NCBI GenBank assembly: GCA_026826555.1 | Contig: JAKSZT010054307.1 | Location: 1,077,122 to 1,141,121 of the forward strand | DNA: 64,000 nucleotides | Direction of reading: 5' to 3' | DNA from: Tolypeutes matacus | Lineage: Eukaryota; Chordata; Mammalia; Cingulata; Chlamyphoridae | Part shown: piece by piece, positions 23,271 to 36,339 of the stretch | How the letters are laid out: each line of letters begins with the position of its first letter | Position numbering within the stretch: position 1 is the first letter of the stretch | The notes under the pieces: model-generated | Told to the model about the DNA's origin: nothing | The model's input: the letters and a program-made list of their open reading frames with translations, nothing else | The model's database searches: none | Translations under genes and position numbers: made by a program

Positions 23271-25704
23271 GGGTAGGATACTCACTGGGGTAAAGATTCA
23301 TGATTGCTATTCCAAGCAAGTAGCATTGAGTTGAGCTTCCTTGTCTCAAAGGAAAGTTTGTAACAGCAAACAACCAAAGCTGTTGAAGATATTTCCCTAT
23401 CTAACAGTTTTTTTCCAAAACCTTGACCTCTTGTAGAGATTATGTTGGGAGTTGGAGGAGGTAGAGACATGGAGACATTCAGCAAGAATGAAGAGAACAC
23501 ACCAGGCTTGGAGAGAAGCAGAGGCTGGCAGAACTGGTGAGTATCTGGACCCTGGCTCCACTCTCTGACAGCTCTCTGAAAAGGGAGAAGGGTCTCTGAG
23601 AGGGTGGCTGCAAAATATACCTTAAGATTTCTAGGACTCCCAACTTGGACCAAGACTTCTGTGGTCTATTAAGCAGAAGCAGCAGAGTTAGGAACTTCAA
23701 CGGTCCAGGAGGGCTTAGACAATGGGCATCTCAGCAGTAGTCAGTGAACCTCCTTGATGTTTAGGTGTTAGTGTAAGACTCCTGTTAGCTTTGCATGACC
23801 TAGGGAAATCTGGGAGGAAGTCTCAGTAATGACTAAGTTAGAATTTGTCTACACTTCTTGGGACCAAACCCCAGAGACTTATTTAATATTATTTAAAGCA
23901 AATAGAGATGTGGCATTTCGTGCTCACCTGAGTTTATTTAATAAGATTTATATTACCACAAAAATGGATGGCTTGGTGATTTATGCTGCATACATGTGAT
24001 GGATGAAACAATAAGCAATCATTCAAACTAACAGTGGCAAACCCAGAGAGAAATAAGTTCACAATGATAAAGTTCTGTAAATGGTGCTTATTACCTGGTT
24101 TTATTCTCTCTGGACAACCCCATTTTAATATAAAAACCTGGATCCATTCAGTCAAGGTCTCTCAATACAAGAATACCTAAAAGATCTTTGTCAAATATCC
24201 TTAAAAAATATAACAAATGGACCCATTGAGAGTGACTGAACTCACATTCTATAATGAGAACAATATGCTGATTGTATATATACAACCATAATCACTTGGC
24301 TTTTCAGGTTAGACCACAGGTGCTGATTTGCCTGTTCTGTTCTAGCTTACTGAGGAATTTGTGAGAGTCCTTAATCTCTGTAAGATAAATGGGCTAGTGC
24401 CTATTCTGGTTCCATCTAGACGCTCTTTTCTGAGTCCCCGGATACCCTGAAATCCCATGCAATTTGATCTATCTCTTTGCTTTGATGACTTAATTATGAA
24501 ACCTCAGTATGTGCTTATGTATCAGCTCAATATAAAGCTTTGTAGCACTCAGTCTTTATTGATTTTTCCATATCATCTGAGTTTTCCCAGGCATTGCCAA
24601 CCTGGGAAAGAGAATTGAAATGCATTAACTGAAATAGTTCTTGGCCTTCTCCAGGGTCACACTCAGTTATTTCTGTGGGCCCCTAGTGGTACTTAAATGA
24701 GTTCAGTCCCCTCTCAAACTATTATTGTTATCCACTTGCTGCCACCATTGACTCTGTGAAACCCCTGATGTTTATTCCAGGGTGCTAGTTCCAGGGCTCC
24801 TAATCTGACCTTACCAGATGCCAAGGCCAGATGCTCTTTTCAGTCCTCAAGCCAGTGGGGCTTTGCTATCTTCTCCCAAGAAATGATAAAAACTGGTCTC
24901 TCACCAATTCAATGGAGCATGACATCTGCATGGCTTGTCCTCCCTTATGCCTCTGAATCCTCCAAAACTATAGCTTCTTTGCCTTCTATTTGAAGGTCCA
25001 AATATCTAAAAGGCTCAAGAATGAATCCCTGGAAGCCAACCAGGAAATAAAATCCTAGATCCACTCTAAGCTATTTTCTTATATCCAGTCTTCCGCCCCA
25101 CCCCACCCCCAAATGTCCCAAGTAAGTAAATCTCTTCTCTTTAGGGCATAAAGTTCTTGTACAAATTAACTACTCTTCATTCTGCTTTTATTCCATTACC
25201 CATGTCCTAATCCCATTTTATGGTCTTTGCTATATATGGAAGGCCATAACTTGCTCTCATATTACAGTAGACCAGTTGTTTTTATACCCCCAATCTCAAC
25301 CATCTATTTCTGCCTATTTCTAAACCACAGATGCAAAAACAAGATGTCTTTTCTGATGATCAGGATCCCCTAAGATTTACATAAAGCTTTAGGTAAGATT
25401 TGCAGAGTATGTATGGTTTTCTCTCTCCTATCGTTCTTGTAATTAAGAGCTATAGGTGGTCATATGGGCCTTTTCTTTGTGTTGTTTTCTATGCTTAATT
25501 GGGCAAACTGGAAGGATCTAAAAATTACATCTCAGATCCTCAAAACACTGTAAATTGATCACAAAATATTGACTCTTTTATTTTAAGAAACAAAGTCCTG
25601 CTCATCATTTTCTTCTCAAATATTCATCATTCAAAATATTATTACCTTTGAATACTTCCTTGACTCTACTTCAATCACAATCTTCCCTCCCTCATTTCAA
25701 AGGT
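23271..25704. other. Unassigned sequence
   Basis: A 123-codon minus frame at 23,282-23,653 has no recognisable family features and no visible exon context. The remainder has no gene or repeat that I can name. Confidence 0.35.
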
Positions 25705-25720
25705 AAAATAAATCACCCCT

Positions 25721-25910
25721 GGGAGGCGGCTGTGGCTCAATCAGTGGGGCTCCCGTTTACCATATGGGAGGCCCCGGGTTCGGTTCCCAGGGCCTCCTGG
25801 TGAGGGCAGGCCCGCCCGCGTGGCGTGGTTGGCTGACCCGGCGAGCACAAGCAGCAAGGGGGGGGGTAAATGACTGAATAAATAAAATCTTAAAAATAAA
25901 TAAATAAAAT
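25721..25910 (+). mobile_element. DAS-type SINE, compact subfamily
   Basis: The copy is near-identical to those at 51,836 and 63,548, with a CpG-rich body (CCCGCCCGCGTGGCGTGG), a G-run and an A/T-rich tail. The perfect 16-base duplication AAAATAAATCACCCCT lies at 25,705 and 25,911. Confidence 0.95.
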
Positions 25911-25926
25911 AAAATAAATCACCCCT

Positions 25927-27453
25927 ATAGATCATTGTTCACTAATCTGTTACAACAGTCTCATTGGAATATAGTTGCTGTGTATGTCTTTCTCACCTGT
26001 GAACTACATGTACTGAAGCTTTCATCTTCACTCATTCATGTATTCATTCATTCATTTATTCAATAAATATTTTCTTTCACTATGTGCCAGACTCTGTTCT
26101 AGGCTCCATTTATCAGTTCTCTATCTCAAGAGACATTAAATGATGAGATTTTCCTTGAGCAAAGAGGAAGAAAAAAGTGTTAATTTTAAAAATAAATCAT
26201 TGACCAGCCCCCTAAAGAACAATCTTCCGTTCTTTGGTTGCTTCCTCCTAGTACTTCTGCCATGACACATCACATTGTCCTGCCAGTCTATAATCCTTCT
26301 TATCCCTCCAAATCCCTTAAAGTGAAAAACCACCATAAAACAATCTCTATATAGGAAATGATAACTGGATCTGGTAGCTCCAACTCTAGATCCCTGAGAT
26401 ACATATTCCCAAGAGTTTCTCTCTGTCACCACTGCCTAATAATCTCAGGGGCTCCCCTTCCCCAACCCCATTTTACTAAATCCCCAAAATAGACATAAAT
26501 CTTTCCTCTAATTCTCCATGGCACAGTTAACCCATAGTGTTATATTTAATAAAACTTTACTAAGTTCTCAAAGACAAAAATAACCCAAAGTAAAACTTAG
26601 ATCTGATGACTGGATATGACTATTCTCAGAGACCATAGGTTCTGGCTTATCTTCCCCAGATTGCTCCCATCTATTTCTCTCCCAACCAAGGAATTCTCCA
26701 TGGCAAAAGTCAAGGAATATCCTGAAACATTTCCTAAAATGGGAAAGAATTTCCTCCCTTTTCTGCTAAGCTCTACATTCTAAGTACATCTTCCTGTGAG
26801 GTAAGACCTCCCTTTTCCCAGAATGATCAACACTGGGATTTATCTAGCCCCATTTTGAAAGGATCAGTATACTACCTTTATGTGTTGCTTTACCTTTGGG
26901 CCCAACCTTAGAATATAATAGTCCCATTTCAGAACAAGAGATAAGCATACAATTAGGGGAGGGAGAGAACAGGATATTTTCCTTACTCAATCAACTCCTG
27001 TGTCCTGCTTTCTCATCCAGCTCCTCTGGTTACTCTATTTCCCTCATTTCCTCCTCTCTACCTTGCCCCTTGACTCTCAACTTGCCTCAGACTTGTTTTC
27101 TCAGTTTTGACTTCAAAACACTCAACCAAGAGTTATTGATGAGAAAATTCAGCTTGTACCTAAAGCACAACTGGGAAGCTGGGGAAGAGGCAGTGGTAGT
27201 GGGGCAAAGGCAAGTGAGACTGATGCCTTAAGGTCAAGTGCTTCCAGTTTAAAGAGATTCTCTGCTCTGCAACCTGCCGTACCCTCAGGCTCCACATCAT
27301 CCATACCTTTGGAGTTTGATTCCCAAAGGAACTTAATCAGTCGTGGAAGCATGGGCAGGAAGAAGATTGACAATCCCTTTCCACCTGCAACTGCTCATCC
27401 GAACACGTTCATGAGGGGGAGCAGTAGTAAAAACCTGTTAGACAATCAGTCTC
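25927..27453. other. Unassigned sequence
   Basis: The 26,030-26,110 part (TTCATTCATTTATTCAATAA followed by TATGTGCCAGACTCTG) belongs to a common ancient mammalian repeat whose family I cannot fix. The rest shows nothing I can name. Confidence 0.35.
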
Positions 27454-27469
27454 AAAAAGAGCAATGGAG

Positions 27470-27715
27470 GGAAGCGGAAGTGGTTCAATCGATAGGGCTC
27501 CCGTTTACCATATGGGAGGCTCCGGGTTCAATTCCTGGGGCCTCCTGGTGAAGGCAAGCTGGCCCATATGGCTCGGTGAGCTGACACAGCAGGACAACCC
27601 AACAAAGGGAGACAAGAAGACACAGAAAAATGCACAGCAAATGGACACAGCGAGCACAAGCAGCAAGGGGGGGATAAAGAAAGAAAGAAAGAAAGAAAGA
27701 AAATCTTAAAAAAAA
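27470..27715 (+). mobile_element. DAS-type SINE, long-body form
   Basis: The tRNA-like head is the same as in the compact copies, but the body is about 55 bases longer (adds ACAGCAGGACAACCCAACAA to AGCAAATGGACACAGCG). The duplication AAAAAGAGCAATGGAG lies at 27,454 and 27,716. It has a GAAA microsatellite in its tail. Confidence 0.93.
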
Positions 27716-27731
27716 AAAAAGAGCAATGGAG

Positions 27732-30430
27732 AGATGCTTGAGACTGTGAAGCTGCTAACAGGAGGCATGGATGTGGAGAGGAACAGCACTGAGACAGACT
27801 GAAACTCCCTCCCTCCCTTCCTTCCTTCCTTCATCAAATCTTTCTACGTGATTCTCAGCTTGCTTCAGAAAATAAAAAATAGCAATAGTAATCAAAACAT
27901 TTGCAAAAATCTGTGGACCAGAGAACTCCAAAAATTGTTTAAAACAAAAACAGTGCTACCCTGGGGAAAATACTCTTCATACTTTTGAAATCTTTAGAGC
28001 AACTTTAAGGCTTGTAAATACACAGAACAAATATTTTTTTAAAAATATATTTTTTTAAATATTTAAAAAATACTATTGAGTAAAAATTACTATTTCTTTT
28101 CACTTTCAAAATATAAAGAACAAAATAGACAAAATTGCAAATTTAAAAGGAAAAAAGGCACTAAAAATAGATAAGAGGGGACTTATATTCCTTAAGAATC
28201 CATGGATTGCATCACAAAGCAAACATACCACAAGATGAAAGTTTTTACAGGTTTTGTGTTTTCTCCTAAAATGAGTGCATATTTTGCATTCTAATTTCCA
28301 ATATATTGATTTTTTCATATTCAAATGATGTTTAAAATTACTTATAATTACATTAAATAGCCCAACCACGGGCAACCTATCTTATTAGGCCTGCAGGTAA
28401 GAGACTGGTATGCTAAGCATTTCATTTTCCAGATCTGGGCTGAACTGAACTGAACTGACACTTGATAAATCAGATTCAACAGCCAGGCAAGTGCTCTTGT
28501 CTGTCTTGGTACTATAGTATTTCAAGAGTCTAGGCCCACTCATGTGGATACAAACAGAAAGAATTTTTTGTGGTAGTGGTTTTATATTTTATGAGGAGTA
28601 AGGATGCTTGTTTGGTTGGTTTTATGCTTTATTAGGTCTGTCAGAATAATCACCAAGGTGAGATGCTCAGAATATTGCCAATGAGGTATGAACATTTTCA
28701 AGTTGCACTTGGTGGAAATTTTGATCAGCATGTCTTCTTACTGAAAATTAAGCAGTTTTCTTAAACTAAAATGCTTCTGATCCACTGGTCAGTTTATTTT
28801 ACCGTTTTAGAAAAATACTTGTCAATGGAATTTACTTTCAGTAGAGAAAGATGGTAATGATGTTGTTCTTTATTTTACCACCAAAGTTATAATTTTCATC
28901 ACATCCACATGAATAACGAATTTCAAATGACTCAACATCTCCACAATCAACTTTCTTTAATCAATTCTTTAATCAAATCTTAAACACCATTTTCATTTCT
29001 GTATCCTTTAATAGTTTTGACTTGTGGTTGTTTACTGAAAGACTTCAGGCTTTTAAAAGGTTGCTAATAAGTCAAATTTATGACCCTTTATCAATTATTA
29101 AGATAAAAATTTAATCAAGTCACCCTATCCAGATATTAACCTTTCTGAAGACATCTTGTTTCCTACACAGTTAAATAATAAGTCTTTAAACTTACTTACT
29201 AGGACAAATCTTTAAATTATAAACTCTGATCAACATGATCTGCAGCTAATTTGCAAACTCTGACCAACTTGTTCCAGTATGAATACATATGCCTGGTAGA
29301 AAAAGGAAAACATTTCAAAGCCACTTCTCTGTTCATAATAAATGTATCTAAAGATAATGAATAAAAAAACTAAAAATTAAACTAAATATTTAATTTAAGA
29401 CACTTTGGAAAGAAAGTTTGTCCATTACAAAAATTTCCCAAGTATGAAAAATGATTGTGCAAAAATGATAACCAACCCTAAATAAAATAACTTACTTTGA
29501 GTCAAATAATTTTAAAAGCAAAACTATAAAAATTGTTTCACATTTTTACAGGAAAAAATTATATTTTAAAAAATGGGTACATGTTAATATTCTTCAGAAG
29601 ATGAAGTATGGAGTTTCCAAAAGTAAGAATGCAGCTAAGTGTGCAGATTTTTTATATGAGAAAAAATGATTTATGCACATTTATTTATACACTGTACTAA
29701 AACTTATATTTGAATAAGCTTCCAAGAATACTCTAAACCTTTTCACCTGAATGCTGCTGTTTATTTCCCATTCATTAGTTATGATACTGGATAGTTTTGT
29801 TATCTTCTCTGTTTAGTTCATGAGGGACAATTTCATGTCTGCTATACACCTCACTGATTACTGATTTTCTGAATTTACCTGAGTATCCTACTTATTTTCA
29901 GTGATTTCATACTTATACTGTAAGTTTCCTGATTAAACAACTGATCCATAACCTCACTTGAAAATATAATTTTTAAATGTTCATAATTTTAAAAGGAAAT
30001 GAAGAATGACAGTAAAATAACAAAATTCAGAATGGCAGTTTGTGTTATTGAAGCTAAACAAACTAAACATGACTATGGATAAATATTTGATTAAATGAAA
30101 TTGTGGCAAGAAATTGAAGTAAACTGTGGAAATTGTGCATGTTATAGAAAGAAAAAGAGAGCAAAGAGCAAAAGAAGTATAAAGCTTGTCTAAGAATCTA
30201 GCTATGCTAAGATATGTGAAATTTCATCTCCTCCCTCTCACTCAGGATGGTTGGTCCAACCTGAACTAGTCTGTCCCATTTCCTGGATACTTGAACTTAC
30301 TAGGACAAAGATATGAGGTAATATATATATTAAACTTCCCCTCTGGGGTATGTCTTGCTACTTCCTCAAATAAAATGGCCAAAAAGTCTGGAATATATAA
30401 GTCTTGCCTAATAAAAAAAAAAAAAAAAAC
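27732..30430. other. Long AT-rich unassigned stretch
   Basis: No open frame, exon or named repeat stands out on either strand. Confidence 0.35.
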
Positions 30431-30960
30431 AGTATAATAAGCCAAGCCCTCAACCTTAATGCTTGCACCAATGAATCTTATTCCTGTAATAATGAATGTA
30501 AGCCTAATTATAATTAATGCCTAGAGCTACCTCCTGAAAACCTCCTTGTTACACAAGTGTGGCTTCTCTCTAAGCCAAACTCTACAAATACACTCACTAC
30601 CTTCCCTCCAACATGGGACATGACTCCCAGGGATGAGCCTCCTTGGCACCATTAATCAGCAATGCATTCAGAGAAAGACCTTGATCAAAAGGGAGAAATA
30701 TTAAATAAAAGAGTTTTTATAGCTAAGATATTTGAGAATGAGTCAAGAGGTCATTTGGGAGGTTATGCTTATGCAGGTCTCAGTCTGATTTCACAAACTG
30801 CCATAGTAAACAAAGCCTCAAACAAAAGTGCTCCTGAGGGTCCTAGGGATTTCCAGACACCAAAGGCAAGGCACACAGCCACATGGAATCAACACCCCCC
30901 TCAGCAGACTCTATCAGAGAATATATGAAAAACTATTTTTGCAATATAGCATAGTTATAC
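30431..30960 (+). repeat. Probable xenarthran interspersed repeat, family unknown
   Basis: The text AACATGGGACATGACTCCCA followed by GGGATGAGCCTCC has the feel of a high-copy xenarthran element. The call rests on memory alone and I see no ends or target duplication. Confidence 0.3.
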
Positions 30961-31089
30961 TCATTTATAAATTTCCTAATCATAATTCTTCTAATTCTTT
31001 TAAGTATATTTCTTGGAGATATAAATCCCTCAGATTGTTCCTGTGCTAATTGAGCCCTGAAACCCAGAAGATATGAGGCCAGCTCTTCT

Positions 31090-31925
31090 CCAGTTCTATA
31101 GGGGAAACATTGAATATGTTTGAATGTTACACCCATACTATGGATTATTGTGTAGCTCTTAAAAATAATGAGATAAGTCTGCATGTACCATTCAGGAAAG
31201 ATGTTCATGGAAAAAAGCAAGTTGCAGACCAGCGTGTGCAGCATAATTCCATTTTCCAACACAAATACAATTTTATGTATATGAATATGTAAATAGTAGG
31301 TAGATACGTAAATTGATATATCTGTATAAAGTCAAGATAAATTGGGAATGCTGTTAACAGTGTTGTATTAGTCAGGGTTCTCTCAGGAAACAGAATCAGC
31401 AAGAGATATCTATCAATAATATGAAATTTTAAAAGAGTCTCTCACGCGACCGTGGGGATGCACAAGTCCAGGTTCCGCAGGCAGGCTGCAAACCAGTGGC
31501 TCCGATGAAAGCCCGATGAAAGGTTGTTGATGAGTTTCTGGGAGAAGTTGTCTGTCCAAGGACGAGCTGGGAAAATTCTCTCTGAATGTTGAAATCACTT
31601 CCACTTTTAAGTCATTCAACTGATTGAATAAAAGCACCACCCATTGATAATGTAATCTCTCTGATTGATGCAGATGTAATCAGCCATCCACACTGTAAAC
31701 TCACTGGTGATTGAAGTCCATAAATGCTCTTGCATTACAATTAGCCCAGTGCTTGCTGGAACAAACACCTGGACACAACTACTTGGCCGAGTTGACACAT
31801 TAGCCTAACCATCACAAGTGTTTACCTCTGAAAAGTTACAATAATTAGGCAGAGGTAGGAATTTTCTATTTTTGTTTTATTATAATATTTTTAAAGTGAT
31901 GGGATTATATCAATCACTGTTCCCT
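31090..31925 (+). mobile_element. Old L1 fragment (ORF2 end and 3' UTR) split by an LTR
   Basis: ACTATGGATTATTGTGTAGC, then AAAAAGCAAGTTGCAGACCA follows the end of L1 ORF2. The 3' part resumes after the LTR at 31,364-31,816. Confidence 0.6.
31364..31816 (-). mobile_element. Solo ERVL-type LTR with 5-base target duplication
   Basis: It is bounded by TG...CA ends (minus strand TGTGATGGTTAGGCTAATGT to CTAATACA). AGTGT is exactly duplicated at 31,359-31,363 and 31,817-31,821. Related to the ERVL LTR at 21,409. Confidence 0.85.
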
Positions 31926-32699
31926 GTAGAAAATAGAAACCAATCTAAATATTTTAAGTGGGAAAAAATTAGTTATAGGGAATTCGTTTTTGCAAAATCA
32001 TTGGAAGAACTCAGAAAGTAAACGTGGCTAGCCTCCAGAATGGAATGACCTCCAGAACAATCAAGAAGTGAAGAAGTGACATACAAGCATCTCCTTTGAT
32101 ACCACCACTGGACCTCTAAATTCAAGAACATAATTCCACAGACACCATCCCACTGGGGTCAGAGAGGCTGAATCAAGAAGAAGTGGCAGCTGTTTCTTAA
32201 CACCCAGGATACTGGAGAAGGAACACTGGGATGCTGGTGTAAGGAAATCCCATGTCTTCATGATCTTCTTAACCAGCAGAAACTGTGTAAAAGAGGGGAG
32301 GAAGAAGGTGTCCACCTCAATTCCATCTTCCAAATTTCATGTGAGTTCACTGAATTGGCAGGACCTGATGCACATCCAAAATCCTAGCTTCAAAGGAGCT
32401 TGGGGAATTTGGTGTTTAGTTAATCATTATTCCAATAGAGAAGGTGGAATAGAGATTGAATGGAGCACTCCACAGGATTCACCACAGGGATTATGCATAA
32501 AAGTTACTTTGTTGTACCTTTGAATATTTTGCCTTGGAAATATGCCCATGATGCTTTTTAACTAAAAAGAATATGTATAAAAACTCACATTAACCCATTT
32601 TTATGAGCAAAGCACACATATGCACACATATTGTGGGTACACTTAGAAAAATACTAAAAAGATTCAAGCTGAAATGTCAAAAGTTGTTTTCTTACAGAG
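31926..32699. other. Unassigned, probably an old repeat
   Basis: The part at 31,920-32,010 reads like an old DNA transposon or LTR edge, but I could not identify it; no gene seen. Confidence 0.25.
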
Positions 32700-33005
32700 T
32701 GTCTTAGTTTGCTAGGGTTACTGTAACAAAGTACCACAAGCAAGGTGGTTTAAAACAAAAGAAATTGACTGTTTCACAGTTCTGGAGGCTAGAAGTCAGA
32801 ATCAAGGTGTCAACGGAAGTCCGTAGGGTTTTGGCAGTGAACTGACAGCAATGCACAGTGTTCTTTGGCTTGTGGCATAACTTAATCTCAGCTTCCATCA
32901 TATGGCTGTCTTCTCTGTCCATCTACGTGCAAATTCCTTCTTTTTATAAGGACACCAGTCATATTATAGGAAGTTCCACCCTAATTTAGTTTGGCCTCAT
33001 CTTTT
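32700..33005 (-). mobile_element. MLT1-like MaLR LTR, truncated
   Basis: In reverse orientation it begins TGTCTTAGTTTGCTAGGGTT and holds CACAGTTCTGGAGGCTAGAA and TATAAGGACACCAGTCATAT, in the MLT1 order. The other end is lost. Confidence 0.75.
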
Positions 33006-33330
33006 TTTTGTCATTTGAATTGTCTTTATTTCTATAGAGCCATATATCCTCCTCACCAAAGAAGGAGGAAAATTGAGAGAAAGGCAGAGGAAACATGCCA
33101 GTCTTTGCAGCTTCACCCAGTTATGGGGATGGGTGACCAGCCTGGCAAGTAGGGATAGCAGCCCCCTCCTCTTGTCTCCAAGATGGCTCCTAGCAGCCTT
33201 TGTAAAATAGCAATGTTATGTTACTCAGTTAACACAAAATAATAACTACAATAACAATAAATCTGCTTTAGTCAGCAGTCACATTCCTTATTTTTGTTAA
33301 TGCCTCAGTCTTGAGGGATTTGAGACAATG
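33006..33330. other. Unassigned sequence
   Basis: Nothing recognised; contains an AAC/AAT-rich patch near 33,230. Confidence 0.3.
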
Positions 33331-34620
33331 TCTACTCGGAATGCTTGGCTGGGAAGGGACATAGATATTATGGGGCAGAGGAATGGAATTATTTTGCTTG
33401 CAGTTGAAGATACTCCTTGCTTTCAGGATAGGGCTGGTCCATCATTATCATTTTTTTAGTTGTCCAAACTTTGAACTTATTGTTGTAGGGCAGATTTCTA
33501 TAAGCAGAATTACTGAGTTAAAGAATATAAGCATTTCAAATTTTAATAGATACTGTCAAATTAAATTCCAAAAAGCTTCTACAAATTTACACTTAAACAC
33601 AAATACTTGAAACTACATATTTTCCCAAACCTAGTGATAATTAAATATTAAGAATTTTTACAAATCTAATAATACAAAATATAGTGTGCTATTGTTGTCT
33701 TTAAATTGCAATTATTGGATTACAAGTAAGATTGCATAATCTTTAAATGTTTACTGGCCATCTCAATTTATTTTCTATGATTGTCCTTTCCCAGGTACCA
33801 TTTGCCCATTTAATTTATTCTTTTCTGTATATTAAAGATATTAGCTTTTTGATACACACATGCATACACACAGACACACATGTAGAGAGAGAGAAAGAAA
33901 GAGTAGAGAATATTTTTTCAGCATTGGTTTTTGTTTATAGTGTCTGTATATAGCACAGGTTGGTATAGTCATAGGTTTCCTGGGTTGCTTAGAAAAGTCT
34001 CCATAACCTTGAATTTTATAAATATTTTCCTAAATTTTCTTTTGATACTTGTAGTTTTGTTGTTTCATATATAAATATTTAACCCATCAAAATTTATTGT
34101 AAATATATTGTTAGAAATTGAGATTTAACTTCATTTTATTCCAAATAGACAACAGCTCTAACACCAATTATTGTCTGAGCCATCTTTCTTCCACTGAGAT
34201 GAATTTCTATATTATATATATATCTGGCTCTGGCTCTGAATTCTTTATTGTGTTTCACCGGTCTATTGTCAATTCCTATGCGAATGTCATATTTATTTGA
34301 TTCCAGTGGCTTTATGGATAGTATATATCCTGATATATATCAAAAACAAATTCCAATTACTATTCTTTGTCTTTATTTCCAAAAATTTCTTGGCATTTAT
34401 TACATCTTTATTCTTCAACATCAATTTCAGATTTATTTTGCCTGATTTAAATAAAATGATTTAAATTTTATTCAAATCATATTAAATTTATATACTAATT
34501 TAGGAATGATTGGCATCCTTGGAATGATGGAGATTTTTAAAATATGAAGTCATCCCATCCAGGAATATGACATGTCCCTCCAATTTATTCCTGTCTTGTC
34601 CTTCAGTGTGAACTCATTTT
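33330..34620 (-). mobile_element. Old L1 (L1M-like) ORF2 region, minus strand
   Basis: ACTGTCAAATTAAATTCCAA, TGTCTGAGCCATCTTTCTTC, GTGGCTTTATGGATAGTAT and TTAAATTTATATACTAATTT come in the order of antisense L1 ORF2. The copy is heavily decayed. Confidence 0.6.
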
Positions 34621-34891
34621 TCCCTTCATATGGCTCTTATGATTCCTATTATATTTCTTCCTTAAGAGATTGACTGTTCTGTAGAATATAACAAACTAGC
34701 ATGAGCTCATGGTTCCCTTCCTTTAATCAAACTCTGGAGAAGACACCAAAGTGAAAGGGAGGTTTCTGGATTCCAGTACAAAACAAAAAACATGGGAGAG
34801 ATAAAAAAAAATAGGAGATGACTGAGCCCCAGTGTGAGAGGGAAGATGAGGAAGCCAGGTCCTACGATCAGGGGAGAAACTGGAGGGTGGG

Positions 34892-35247
34892 TTTCTTTTT
34901 TCCCTTTTTTATGGTTTATTTTATTTATTTGTTTGTTGTTTGCACTCGCTGTCTGCTGTGTCTGCTCATCTTCTCTTCAGGAGGCACTGGGAACGTAACC
35001 TGGACCCCTCATGTGGGAGAGAGGTGCTCAATCTCTTGAGCCACCTCGGCTCCCTGCTTTGCTGTGTCTCTCACTGTTTTCTCTTTTGTGTCTTCTCGTT
35101 GTCTCATCTTGTTGCATCAGCTCATTAGGCCAGCCTGTCATGCCAGTTTGTTGTCTTGCTCGTCTTCTCTAGGAAGCACTGGGAATGAACTCAGAACCTC
35201 CCATGTGGTAGGCGGGCACCCAAATGCTTGAGCCACATCTGCTTCCC
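34892..35247 (-). mobile_element. Long dimeric DAS-type SINE, minus strand
   Basis: Two tRNA-like heads in reverse (around 34,979-35,057 and 35,172-35,247) each carry a body. The duplication GAGGGTGGG lies at 34,883 and 35,248. Confidence 0.88.
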
Positions 35248-35259
35248 GAGGGTGGGGCA

Positions 35260-36273
35260 GGTTTCAAATCGGATCTTTTTTCTCTTTCCTGCATTGCCCA
35301 GGCAGGGTTATCGCCCATCCCTCAAAAGGCTTGCAGAGAACAAGTCCAACACCAATACCAACCTAAAGTGGCCAACTCACCCCAGAAGAGCTGATAACAA
35401 GAGGTGCACTTAGTCAGGTCAATTACTTAGCATTCCCTTCTCCACCCTCCTTCCCTTATCTCACCGGGGAGTTGAATCACTCACAACATTGCCTCTGGAA
35501 AACCTAGAAATACTAGCTAGGTAGGGGTCCTGAAAGGCAGGATCATCTGGGAGGGAGAATTAAGTAAATAGGAAATGGTTGAGATCATATTACGCAAGAA
35601 GCTCTCCACCCTGGGATGTACACCACTCCCACTCCCAAACTCACTTAGAGAACAAGTCAGGGCAAAGGATCTTATCCCTCCATCGAAGTACAAATTACCT
35701 GCCGAAGTAGTTGATTGTTCCAAAGGAATGTGAGCTTGTACAGAAGGGCGTTATTATAGCAAGCCTGAGACTGCTGTCCTTAGAAAGTCCCACTGGTTAG
35801 GTTGGTCCTTAGTTGGCACCTGAGAACTTACCCTACACTGATATAAAACTTTCCCTAACTGATAGGCTGACTGTGCCTAAATGTGGTTTATGTTGAACAC
35901 CCGCTTTCCTTCTGGGAATCTGGAATTTTGTACTTGTTAGGTGGAGAGTGCTTGCATGATCAGTCCTCAATAAAAACCTTGGACACTGAGTCCCAAATGA
36001 GATTGATCTCCTAGGCAGAAATTGTACACATCTTGCTGCATTTTTGTTGATGTAGGGAGAATGCACCCTGTGAACCCTCTTGGGAGGGATAGGGCATAAG
36101 GAAGCCTGCACATGGATTCATCCAGACACCACCTGTATCTTTTCCCCTTATGATCCTGCTGCATATTCCTATTACACCAAAGAAGTAATGTGTACAACGA
36201 CATGCTGAGCCCTGTGAGTTCTGCTAGCAAGCGGATCTCTGAACCCGGGGGTCTTCTGGGGAACCCCCGACAC
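35260..36273 (+). mobile_element. ERV LTR-like region, 5' limit uncertain
   Basis: A TATAAAA-type box (35,843), AATAAA (35,970) and the end GGGGAACCCCCGACACA are what an ERV LTR shows. I could not find the 5' end or a target duplication. Confidence 0.45.
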
Positions 36274-36339
36274 AGAGCTCATGGAGGAAAACAACAAGAC
36301 ACCTGACAAACACAATCCAAAATAAGAATTTTAAATAGC

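Noticed and set aside
23282..23653. 123-codon minus-strand frame as a gene
   Set aside because: No domain, no exon context and no recognisable similarity; a frame of this length is expected by chance in 64 kb.
25721..25800. tRNA gene at the head of the SINE
   Set aside because: The box A- and box B-like words belong to a SINE with body, A-rich tail and target duplication; the same head is repeated about ten times in the window.
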